A stretch of DNA of 48,648 nt. Origin: Phocaeicola oris (GTDB taxonomy: Bacteria > Bacteroidota > Bacteroidia > Bacteroidales > Bacteroidaceae). Made by a program: the position numbers and the translations under genes. The stretch spans positions 1 through 48,648 of the forward strand of contig NZ_JAJLQX010000023.1 in assembly GCF_021295095.1 (NCBI RefSeq), written 5' to 3'. The notes beneath the pieces are model-generated. The model had not been told where the DNA came from, ran no database searches, and saw only the letters and a list, made by a program, of their open reading frames with translations. Every line of letters begins with the position of its first letter. The stretch's first letter is position 1. Shown here piece after piece: positions 19,480-27,093 of the stretch.

Positions 19480-19597
19480 AGATACGTATGAGTCTGACGA
19501 TTCATCCGCATGAATTGCTCAAGTCATCCGTATGAGTTTGTCGATTCATCCGTATGAGTCGGACAGTTTATGCGTATCACTTTTCTGATACGTATTT
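19480..19597. repeat. 22-bp-phased palindrome array C
   Basis: Cores start at 19480, 19502, 19524, 19546 and 19568, each exactly 22 bp apart (AGATACGTATGA, TCATCCGCATGA, TCATCCGTATGA, TCATCCGTATGA, TTATGCGTATCA), then one at 19586 after 18 bp (TGATACGTATTT). Linkers such as ATTGCTCAAG and GTTTGTCGAT are near reverse complements of the array A linkers CTTGAGCAAC and ACCGACAAAC, so this array lies in the opposite orientation. Confidence 0.85.
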
Positions 19598-19960
19598 ATG
19601 TCATTTTAAATTCATTAAATACATATTATTTATTTGTATTGGAAAGTGGAAATATCTTGTTAGAAAGAAAACGATTAAAAATACAAATTTCATAAGGTTA
19701 GTATATGTAAAAGGCAACAGACGTAAACGCTGCCACACAGAATAGAATCGAGAGGTTAGAGCTTTAAAAAACAGATACCTCGGAGATGACTTAACTTTTC
19801 GACGACAAAGAAGAAATCTTTCAAATATTATTACCAACATTACACCTGTTAGTTGGCTCTACAATGTAACGAAAAAGGAATATTTATTGCATATTTCTCA
19901 CTTTTTTCATTGCAAATCAGAAAAAATAGTTTAATTTTGCATTAGTATAATATAAAAAAT
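19546..19960 (+). repeat. Duplicated upstream region, copy 2 (partner near 10121-10535)
   Basis: This is the second copy of the region in front of SusC pair 2, with only scattered substitutions, and ends just past the shared promoter TAATTTTG (19932-19939). It is non-coding by my reading. Homology continues, in degraded form, into the leader. Confidence 0.8.
19932..19939 (+). promoter_or_regulatory. -7 promoter element for SusCD pair 3 (TAATTTTG)
   Basis: An exact TAnnTTTG match, conserved in position with 10507-10514. The transcript would have a leader of about 1 kb holding a repeat and a small gene before susC, unless other promoters exist nearer. Confidence 0.55.
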
Positions 19961-20297
19961 CTGAAAAAACAATACATTAACATGTAACATGAAAGATTTA
20001 CAATGTTAAAATAAATGCTTTCTGTACATTTTATAACTTTTGTTTATGAAGAATTATAAGCCTTAGAGGAAGTCATACAGCAAGTTAGTTGAATTGCTAA
20101 AAGCCACAAAAAAACACCATCGGAAAATCCGAAAAGGAGAAATATTGCTCAATCTAAAAGGCAGTAAATAGAAAGGCTGTTTTCATGTTCCTCACGGCAT
20201 GGATCAAGTTTGGGAAAACGTTGAAAAAAAGCGAATAAATCTGTATAAGCCAAAAGAAAAGGCTACAGAAGCAATAAATCATGTCAAGATGTCAGTT

Positions 20298-20540
20298 TGA
20301 GCGATCGGGATGTGAAAAAAAATATTTTTATAACATCACAAAGCCTTGGGATGAGATAATAGAACAGAATAAAACATCTCAAGGGATTGGGAAGAGATAA
20401 TAAATAGTTTTTTGTCCTCCCAAGGGATTGGGACAAGAAAAAAAGAAACAAAATGTCAGCCCAAGGAATTGGGAAAGGATAATAACTAAAAATCCAACGT
20501 CCGGAGGACTTAGGATAGCCGAGATTGAATGAATTATATA
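20298..20540 (+). repeat. Degenerate 41-bp tandem repeat, six units
   Basis: The anchor TTGGGA (or TCGGGA, TTAGGA) recurs at 20305, 20346, 20387, 20428, 20469 and 20510, exactly 41 bp apart each time. The better conserved part of a unit is CAAGGGATTGGGA followed by AGATAATA; the rest varies. Since 41 is not a multiple of 3, it is not a coding repeat. It lies between a decayed leader-gene fragment and the DUF6261-like ORF. Function unknown. Confidence 0.8.
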
Positions 20541-20565
20541 TTTTTTATTTATAAAACAAATCAAT

Positions 20566-20931
20566 ATGAATAAACTTATCATTGCATTTACCCAACTGAT
20601 AGTGAAAGTATTGGGTAATTTGGCCTTTCGAACAATTGCCATTTCCAAGAAAATTGGAAACGAAGAAGTCGCCACCAATGTATTACTGAAAAAAGTAGAA
20701 GAGGTTTATGCTCTATACGATAAACTTATTCTTAAACCTATTTATAGCGGACAAGGAAAAATTGTTGTCGAAAAAGACCTTGAACGCGACACATCCTACA
20801 ACGGATTGCGCAGAGTCATACAAGGATTGGCTCGTTTTAACAGTGAAAAGGGAAACGCCGCTAAAAACACCATCGGGAAACCCGAAAAGGATTTGACAAA
20901 TGATGAAATTGAATTAGAAACAAAAAAATAA
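20566..20931 (+). CDS. Truncated DUF6261-like protein
   Basis: This 121-residue ORF starts MNKLIIAFTQLIVKVLG and has 'EEVYALYDKLILKPIYSG' and 'ERDTSYNGLRRVIQGLARF', which resemble the N-terminal half of DUF6261 proteins (about 240 residues, common in Bacteroidales; from memory). The C-terminal 'NTIGKPEKDLTNDEIELETKK' matches the leader remnants before SusC pair 2, and a decayed copy of the same stretch lies near 20100. It is therefore probably a truncated or rearranged gene. It sits 48 bp before susC in the same direction. Function unknown. Confidence 0.45.
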   Translation: MNKLIIAFTQLIVKVLGNLAFRTIAISKKIGNEEVATNVLLKKVEEVYALYDKLILKPIYSGQGKIVVEKDLERDTSYNGLRRVIQGLARFNSEKGNAAKNTIGKPEKDLTNDEIELETKK

Positions 20932-20979
20932 CCTATTGGCAAATTTAGAAAAGAATATCTATTTTAAAATTAATGAATC

Positions 20980-23900
20980 ATGAATATGAAAAAAACGCGT
21001 AAACGTAATCCTTTTGGAAGTGGATTATTAGCTATTTTATTTTTATTTATATCTACTTCCCTCTTTGCTCAGAACAGTACCGTAAAAGGGACTGTCACGG
21101 ACTCTAAAAACGAACCGCTTATCGGAGTTTCCGTTTTAGTACAAGGCAGTACAAACGGAACCATAACCGATGTTAATGGAAATTACATTCTTAACAATGT
21201 TCCTTCGAACGCGACTATTGAAATTAGTTATGTGGGAATGAAATCTCAAACAATACCTGTAAACGGTCAGGAAACCATTAATGTGGTATTAAAAGATGAT
21301 ACCGAATTGTTGGACGAAGTAGTAGTTACAGCATTAGGTATCAAACGTGCCGAAAAGAGTTTGTCATACGCGACACAGAAAATTTCGGGCGACGACCTAC
21401 AAACCGTTCCTTCCTCAAACGTTTTAAGCAACCTTGCAGGAAAAACGGCCGGAATGATGGTTTCTAACTCCGGTGCCGGCGTAGGTAGTTCCGTAAAGGT
21501 TGTATTGCGTGGTAACCGCTCAATTTACGGAAACAATCAACCATTATATGTTGTAGATGGAACACCTATCAATAGCAAATCGTTTACCAATGGAGCAAAC
21601 GCTGATGCCGGATACGGTGGAAATATTGACGCAGGAGACGGTATGGCCGGCATCAATCCGGATGATATTGAAAGCATCAACGTGTTGAAAGGCGCGTCTG
21701 CTTCCGCATTGTACGGTTCTCAAGCAGCCAATGGTGTTATCATGATCACCACGAAAAGAGGAATAGAAGGCAAAACTTCGCTCAGTTTCAATTCGTCATT
21801 CCAAGCCGACATTCCCTATATTACATATAAGTTCCAAGACGCATACGAAATGGGAAGTAACGGAACATCGCAACAATCCAATATGCAATGGGGAGCTAAA
21901 AATGCCGGAAAGGATTTGAGTAACTCCTTTATCAACGACTTCTTCAACACCGGAAATCTTTGGGTGAACTCATTCTCCATTAGTGGTGGAAATAAACTCG
22001 TTCAAAACTACTTCTCGTATCAAAACAGTAACGGAAAAGGCATTATGCCCAACAACAAATTCAACAAACACAATGTGGCATTGCGCACAACGACCTCGTT
22101 GTTCGATAATTTTTTGGAAATTGACGGAAGTGTGTCTTTAATGAAACAAGACATTGATCACGCTCCATCAGCGCCAAGCCGTTACTTTAACCCCATCGTG
22201 GGATTATATCTTTTCCCTGAAGGAACAACCGAATTCAACAAATACAAAAACGAATTCGAAGTGTTCGCTCCCGAAAAGAATATTATGAAACAAAACTGGA
22301 AGCACGAAGAAGACATCAATAAAAACCCTTATTGGTTACTGAACAGAGCCAGCTACGACTTCCATGCTAATAAAGTAATTACCAAAGCAAATATAAAATT
22401 CAACTTCACAGATTACTTAAACTTACAATTAAGAGGTAGTTACGACTATACCAAAATGAATTCCGAACGTAAAGTTAATTGGGGTGTTTCGGTTATCTCA
22501 GGAGACAGAGGCGGACGTTACGAAGTCTACAATGATGTTGCAAAAGAAGCATACGCAGACGCTTTGTTAAACTTCAACAAAACATTTGGCCATGTGAACA
22601 TATTGGCAACAGCAGGAACTTCTATTTTCGACTACAAAATCGACAAATTGGGCAATCGCGTATCTCTTCGCATCCCAAATTTCTTTAATTTAAACAATTA
22701 CCAAGGACGCCCAATACTTAAACAGGATATAGAGCACCGTCAATTGCGCTCTATCTTCGGTACAGCTTCATTGGGATGGCGCGACATGTTATACTTAGAT
22801 GTTACCGCTCGTAACGATTGGGCTTCCACCCTTCCTTCAGGCAACAGAAGTTATTTCTATCCATCGATAGGTACTTCTTTTATCTTCACAGAGTTGATAA
22901 ATCAACAAAACAGCCGTCCTTCTTGGTTGACATTTGGAAAAATCAGAGCATCTTGGACACAAGTAGGTAATGATATGCCGTGGGGTAAAACCATTGTATA
23001 CGATACATTAAATGATTCAGGCGATATTGAAAAGAATACGACTGCTCCTTTCACCGACTTGAAACCGGAAAAATCTTCTGCTTTTGAAGTGGGTTTAAAC
23101 GTTCGATTCCTAAACAACCGAATCGGATTAGATATAGCTTACTACAATACCAAAACCAAAAACCAATACTTCTTGGTTGACGCTCCTTCGGGAACCGGAT
23201 ATTCTAAATACTTCATCAATGCCGGAGAAATCGGGAACAAAGGTTTTGAAGCTACATTGGATGTGACACCTGTTCAAACAAAAGATTTTAATTGGACTTC
23301 TGCATTGAACTTCACTACCAACCAAAACAAAGTTCTTTCTTTACCGGAACAATATAAAGAAACCGGATTGAAACTAACCTCCGGCGGATTTACTTATCTG
23401 TTGAGAGAAGGTGACAAATGGGGTGAAATGTATATGAAACAATCAAAACGCGACGACCAAGGACGTATCATCGTCAAGGAGCAAGATGGTAAACAACAAC
23501 TTCAAGAAGCTAATGAAGAATCTCATATCGGTAATGTAATGCCCGACTTCATGTTAGGATGGACTAATCAATTGAACTACAAAAATGTTTGGTTGAGTTT
23601 CCAAATTGATGGTCGTTTTGGTGGTAAAGTAATCTCTTCCACTCAAGCATTCCTTAACAAATATGGAAGAAGCCAAGAATCAGCCGATGCCCGCCTTGCC
23701 GGTGGCATAAAAACTTCCGCGGTTACTCCCGATGGAAAACCATACGATAAACCCATCGACGCTCAAACATGGTACACTTCAAAAGAAGGAGAATTGGCTA
23801 TGTATAAAGCAACAAACGTTCGTTTACGCGAAATATCGTTGGGCTATAGCTTCCCCAAAAAAATGTTGGATAAAATAAAATATATCACCGGAGCTCGCAT

Positions 23901-24057
23901 ATCTTTGGTAGGTCGCAATCTATTCTATATCTATCGAGACGCGCCATTCGATCCTGAAATGGTATTATCAACAACAACAAACAGTACGTCAAACGTAGAT
24001 AACTTCAGTATTCCAATGTCTCGAACAATTGGTTTCAACTTAAATATTAATTTCTAA
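20980..24057 (+). CDS. SusC/RagA TonB-dependent outer-membrane transporter (pair 3)
   Basis: This 1025-residue protein has a signal peptide (FLFISTSLFAQ), a CarboxypepD_reg domain (VKGTVTDSKNEPLIGVSVLVQGSTNGTITD), the TonB-box segment 'LLDEVVVTALGIKRAEKSLSYATQ', the plug motifs 'PLYVVDGTPI' and 'IESINVLKGASASALYGSQAANGVIMITTKRG', and a barrel ending NLNINF. It is intact. Its first ~115 residues are almost the same as those of the frameshifted pair 2 SusC, after which the two diverge. Next to nan genes, it may be the NanO-like sialic acid importer, as in Tannerella and Bacteroides nan loci; that is inference from context. Confidence 0.94.
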   Translation: MNMKKTRKRNPFGSGLLAILFLFISTSLFAQNSTVKGTVTDSKNEPLIGVSVLVQGSTNGTITDVNGNYILNNVPSNATIEISYVGMKSQTIPVNGQETINVVLKDDTELLDEVVVTALGIKRAEKSLSYATQKISGDDLQTVPSSNVLSNLAGKTAGMMVSNSGAGVGSSVKVVLRGNRSIYGNNQPLYVVDGTPINSKSFTNGANADAGYGGNIDAGDGMAGINPDDIESINVLKGASASALYGSQAANGVIMITTKRGIEGKTSLSFNSSFQADIPYITYKFQDAYEMGSNGTSQQSNMQWGAKNAGKDLSNSFINDFFNTGNLWVNSFSISGGNKLVQNYFSYQNSNGKGIMPNNKFNKHNVALRTTTSLFDNFLEIDGSVSLMKQDIDHAPSAPSRYFNPIVGLYLFPEGTTEFNKYKNEFEVFAPEKNIMKQNWKHEEDINKNPYWLLNRASYDFHANKVITKANIKFNFTDYLNLQLRGSYDYTKMNSERKVNWGVSVISGDRGGRYEVYNDVAKEAYADALLNFNKTFGHVNILATAGTSIFDYKIDKLGNRVSLRIPNFFNLNNYQGRPILKQDIEHRQLRSIFGTASLGWRDMLYLDVTARNDWASTLPSGNRSYFYPSIGTSFIFTELINQQNSRPSWLTFGKIRASWTQVGNDMPWGKTIVYDTLNDSGDIEKNTTAPFTDLKPEKSSAFEVGLNVRFLNNRIGLDIAYYNTKTKNQYFLVDAPSGTGYSKYFINAGEIGNKGFEATLDVTPVQTKDFNWTSALNFTTNQNKVLSLPEQYKETGLKLTSGGFTYLLREGDKWGEMYMKQSKRDDQGRIIVKEQDGKQQLQEANEESHIGNVMPDFMLGWTNQLNYKNVWLSFQIDGRFGGKVISSTQAFLNKYGRSQESADARLAGGIKTSAVTPDGKPYDKPIDAQTWYTSKEGELAMYKATNVRLREISLGYSFPKKMLDKIKYITGARISLVGRNLFYIYRDAPFDPEMVLSTTTNSTSNVDNFSIPMSRTIGFNLNINF

Positions 24058-24069
24058 ACAAATCGCAAT

Positions 24070-25701
24070 ATGAAAAGAATAAAATACATATCGTATGCAT
24101 TCATCAGCACATTACTACTTTCATTCATGAGTTGTAATTTAGATAAGTTTGATGAATATAACACCGATCCGTATTCCGTAACACCAGAACACCAAAAGGG
24201 GGATTGGTTATATTTGGGCGGATACATCACTCAAATGGAAAAATCTATCTACAGTAATGCCAACAATTGGGATTGGGACTTCCAAATTGCACAAAACTTG
24301 GGAGCGGATATCTTTTCCGGCTATATGGCACCTCCTACTCCGTTTAACAACGATAAGAACAATGCCAACTACAACCTGATGGGAGGTTGGAACCTGTGGA
24401 CATTCAAGATGTGTAATGAACGCGTAATGGCTCCTTGGCTTGAACTTAAAAAGCTAACAAAGGATGTAAATGAATTCCCTGAAATTTACGCAGTAGCCAA
24501 CATCTTAAAAGTTACCGCAATGATGAGAAGTACCGATACGTATGGCCCGATTCCTTATTCAAAATTTGGAGAAGGAGGCGTTTCATCTGCTTACGATTCT
24601 CAAGAACAAGTTTACATGCAGTTCTTTAAAGAACTTGACGAAGCGCAAGAAACTTTACATACATTTTTGGAAAGCGACAGAAAAGATGTAAAAGCTATTC
24701 AATTATACGATATCGTTTATCGCAGTGACTATGAGAAATGGATGCGTTATGCCAACTCACTTCGTTTACGATTAGCTGTCCGCATTTCAAAAGTAAAACC
24801 GGACATGGCCAAAATAGAAGCTGAAAAAGCAGTAAATGATTCTTTTGGGGTAATCGAAAGCAACAAGGATAACTTTGTTGTTTCAACTGAGACAATGAAG
24901 AATCCATTAAATATTTTAGCTTATGCTTACAACGATATTCGTATGAGTGCCGACATGGAGTCTATTTTGAAAGGATTAAAAGACCCCCGTATGGAAGTAT
25001 TTTTCGCTCCGGCTACTGACAAAGATCCCAATATCAACAAAAAATACATCGGAATCCGCCAAGGAATCAATGTTATTGACAAAGGCATCAGAGAAGGATA
25101 TTCCAACTTAGGAGAAGCTTGGAAAATGGGTAATGAATTTAAGAATGACATCTGTTTATTAAATGCCGCGGAAGTCGCATTCTTACGTGCAGAAGGAGCT
25201 TTAAGAGGTTGGAACATGAAAGGAAATGAAAAAGACTTCTATGAAACAGGCGTCAGACATTCATTTGACTATTGGAAAGTAGGCGCACCGGATACTTATC
25301 TGCAAGGCACAACCAAGCCTTTAGCTTATAGCGATCCAAAAGCACCTGAATACGATGCCGCTCCGGCTTCTACGGTTACGGTGAAGTGGGATGCATCTCT
25401 TTCGAAAGAAAATAAATTGGAAAAAATCATCACTCAGAAATGGATTGCAATGTTCCCCGACGGACAAGAAGCATGGTCTGAATTCCGTCGTACGGGGTAT
25501 CCGAAACAATTCCCCATGGTGATCAATAACAGTGCCGGAAAAATTGATTCACAAATCAAAATCCGCCGCTTGCCATTCTCGCAAGATGAATATCGCGATA
25601 ATAAAGCAGAAGTAAAAAAGGCCGTCAGTTTACTAAATGGGCCGGATGAAGGAGGCACCCAACTTTGGTGGGATACCAACGCAGGAAAATCAAACTTCTA
25701 A
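24070..25701 (+). CDS. SusD/RagB-type nutrient-binding outer-membrane lipoprotein (pair 3)
   Basis: This 543-residue protein has a lipobox at LSFMSC (Cys22) followed by 'LDKFDEYNTDPYSVTPEHQKGD', typical of the branch of SusD-like lipoproteins with early NTDP motifs. Other supporting segments are 'MMRSTDTYGPIPYS' and 'QKWIAMFPDGQEAWSEFRRTGYPK'. It begins 13 bp after SusC pair 3, so they form one unit. It would be the surface ligand-binding cap and a possible NanU equivalent, by context only. No clear terminator follows; the 25702-25947 gap shows no gene. Confidence 0.93.
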   Translation: MKRIKYISYAFISTLLLSFMSCNLDKFDEYNTDPYSVTPEHQKGDWLYLGGYITQMEKSIYSNANNWDWDFQIAQNLGADIFSGYMAPPTPFNNDKNNANYNLMGGWNLWTFKMCNERVMAPWLELKKLTKDVNEFPEIYAVANILKVTAMMRSTDTYGPIPYSKFGEGGVSSAYDSQEQVYMQFFKELDEAQETLHTFLESDRKDVKAIQLYDIVYRSDYEKWMRYANSLRLRLAVRISKVKPDMAKIEAEKAVNDSFGVIESNKDNFVVSTETMKNPLNILAYAYNDIRMSADMESILKGLKDPRMEVFFAPATDKDPNINKKYIGIRQGINVIDKGIREGYSNLGEAWKMGNEFKNDICLLNAAEVAFLRAEGALRGWNMKGNEKDFYETGVRHSFDYWKVGAPDTYLQGTTKPLAYSDPKAPEYDAAPASTVTVKWDASLSKENKLEKIITQKWIAMFPDGQEAWSEFRRTGYPKQFPMVINNSAGKIDSQIKIRRLPFSQDEYRDNKAEVKKAVSLLNGPDEGGTQLWWDTNAGKSNF

Positions 25702-25947
25702 AAAGAGAATTAACAAACCGCGCATCAGGCGAATAGGATGGGCCGGCCGACCGTTGGTATTACAATATAAAGAACGGAAGGCATCAATCAAAACTCTACC
25801 AGAATAAGGAAGCTGTTTTGAGGTTTGTTTTAACATAAAATTCTGCCAGTTTTATACTCTTTACAGTATAAGAATTGTAGAAACATGCAAACAATTTAGA
25901 TGATAATTACTTGTAAAAAAATAGAATAAATTGTTTTTAAGAGACGA

Positions 25948-25989
25948 CTAAAAAGGCTGACACTTCTTACGAGGTATCAGTCTTTTTAG
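25948..25989. terminator. Hairpin between SusD pair 3 and the RteC-like gene
   Basis: CTAAAAAGGCTGACA (25948-25962) pairs with TATCAGTCTTTTTAG (25975-25989) apart from minor bulges, giving T-runs in both directions. It abuts the stop of the RteC-like ORF and can serve both convergent transcripts. Confidence 0.65.
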
Positions 25990-26250
25990 TTACCTTTGTC
26001 TTTGATACAAAACTTCAATAACATGAGCAAAAGTACACATTTCGAAGGACAGTAATAAAACGTTGTAGCAGTTCTTGATTTCCACGACGAAGATTTCGGA
26101 AAAGGCATCAGCCAGTTCCTCCACACCAATTTCTCCGTTGTTGATACAGTCGCAGGTGTCAAGGGCATAGAGTAGTTCCACTAAGTCGGTCACTTTGCCC
26201 AACTTTCCCTTTATGGGAGTAAGCCTGTAATACTTAGATTGTTTATTCAT
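25990..26250 (-). CDS. Small protein similar to the C-terminal part of RteC, probably a fragment
   Basis: This 86-residue ORF has 'KVTDLVELLYALDTCDCINNGEIGVEELADAFSEIFVVEIKNCYNV', which resembles the C-terminal segment of RteC-type regulators of Bacteroides conjugative transposons (LVELIYAL...NNG...EIA..F...F...). The sequence after CYNV loses the expected conserved tail, so it may be frameshifted or truncated. It lies just downstream of the broken gene at 26263-26654 on the same strand. RteC-like proteins regulate excision, but this one looks like a relic. Confidence 0.45.
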   Translation of the reverse strand: MNKQSKYYRLTPIKGKLGKVTDLVELLYALDTCDCINNGEIGVEELADAFSEIFVVEIKNCYNVLLLSFEMCTFAHVIEVLYQRQR

Positions 26251-26262
26251 AACTGTGTAATT

Positions 26263-26654
26263 TTAATGAGTGAAACATTCTTTTCTTTTATCCCCCTCCC
26301 GCCGCTTTCGGGGGGCGGGAGGAGCGTTTTTATCCTGTCTTGCCATGCCCACGAGGCGCACTTCTACTTCGCCAGTAGATTTGTTGACATTGGTTTTCAG
26401 TGTTCCGACTGAGAACTGGAATTTTTTATCGCCGCTTCCTTCACCGGTGAAGAGGAACTTCTGGGTGACTCCCGCCCCATGTTCCCGGGCAGAGGATTCT
26501 CGGGATAAGGGTCACCCTCCGACATCACTCCCCAACGCTCCAGCTCTATGTCTATCATGTCGCGGATGGTGTCGATCAGCTCTATGCGCTCTTCCGCATA
26601 CTGCATGTTGCGTCGTTGCCGCTCGGTGGTTTTCTTGTTGTCCTGCTGTTTCAT
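26263..26654 (-). pseudogene. Frameshifted small mobile-element-type gene
   Basis: The first frame from 26654 reads MKQQDNKKTTERQRRNMQYA and continues to LPGNMGRES before turning into a low-complexity, serine-rich tail. The next frame then reads sensibly, 'TQKFLFTGEGSGDKKFQF' and on to 'NKSTGEVEVRLVGMARQDK', and ends at 26263. Restoring one T in GAGTCACC (plus-strand about 26465-26471) would join them as GREFTQKFLF. The rebuilt protein is about 130 residues. I do not recognise its function with certainty; such proteins are familiar from Bacteroides conjugative elements. A promoter element precedes it at 26731-26738. Confidence 0.6.
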
Positions 26655-26730
26655 ACGTTTATAATTTGAACTGTCGCCGGATTATTCCAATCTGTCTGAC
26701 AATGTTTCATACTTGTTGCTTGTCACATTG

Positions 26731-26738
26731 CAAAATTA
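26731..26738 (-). promoter_or_regulatory. -7 promoter element for the frameshifted gene (TAATTTTG)
   Basis: CAAAATTA on the plus strand reads TAATTTTG on the minus strand, about 75 bp before the ATG at 26654. Confidence 0.5.
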
Positions 26739-27047
26739 AGGGTGAAGGGAGCGAACAGACCTTGCAAATCCTGCCAAAATTCTTGCACCATCGGACTTTT
26801 TATGCTTGTAACACTCTGTTTACAAACGATTTTCACTGAAATATTCACAAAATATTAACAACTGGCGAATCTTGAGGAAAAAAGAGGTCACAGGGTGTTC
26901 GCTCATAAGATTCTGACCACACGCAATACAACTTTGAAAAGCAGGAACAGGTTTTTCGCTACCTATTCTGTCTGAAGCAATCCCTGTTTCGATATTGATT
27001 TTAGTCAATTTCTTTCCTTTTTTGATTGTGTTTTCAGAATTAAATCG
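26739..27047. other. Gap upstream of the first AAA_14 ATPase
   Basis: About 310 bp with no convincing gene. Minus-strand and plus-strand ORFs that cross it lack family features and run over the ATPase promoter. It is the boundary between the broken mobile-element genes and the ATPase pair. Confidence 0.45.
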
Positions 27048-27055
27048 TATCTTTG
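27048..27055 (+). promoter_or_regulatory. -7 promoter element for ATPase 1 (TATCTTTG)
   Basis: An exact TAnnTTTG box with a TTTG about 24 bp upstream (27021-27024). It places transcription near 27062, which decides the start of the ATPase at the ATG 27094 rather than the longer frame from 26995. With neighbouring bases it also reads GTATCTTTGC, the GTAnnTTTGC core known for CTnDOT-type attachment sites. Confidence 0.6.
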
Positions 27056-27093
27056 CACACAAATCATTTCTAAACGGCAATCATAATATACAG

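Noticed and set aside
20298-20540. 41-bp repeat as a CRISPR array
   Set aside because: The conserved part is degenerate, the variable part is about 18 bp, and no cas genes are near.
26270-26839. 189-codon plus-strand ORF
   Set aside because: It is antisense to the frameshifted element gene, is Cys/Arg-rich and low in plausibility, and has no motif.
26820-27080. 86-codon minus-strand ORF before ATPase 1
   Set aside because: It overlaps the ATPase promoter and shows no family features.
26995-27093. Longer N-terminus of ATPase 1
   Set aside because: It would start upstream of the promoter at 27048-27055; the AAA_14 domain starts at MTYFKRHIDDKLLEW.
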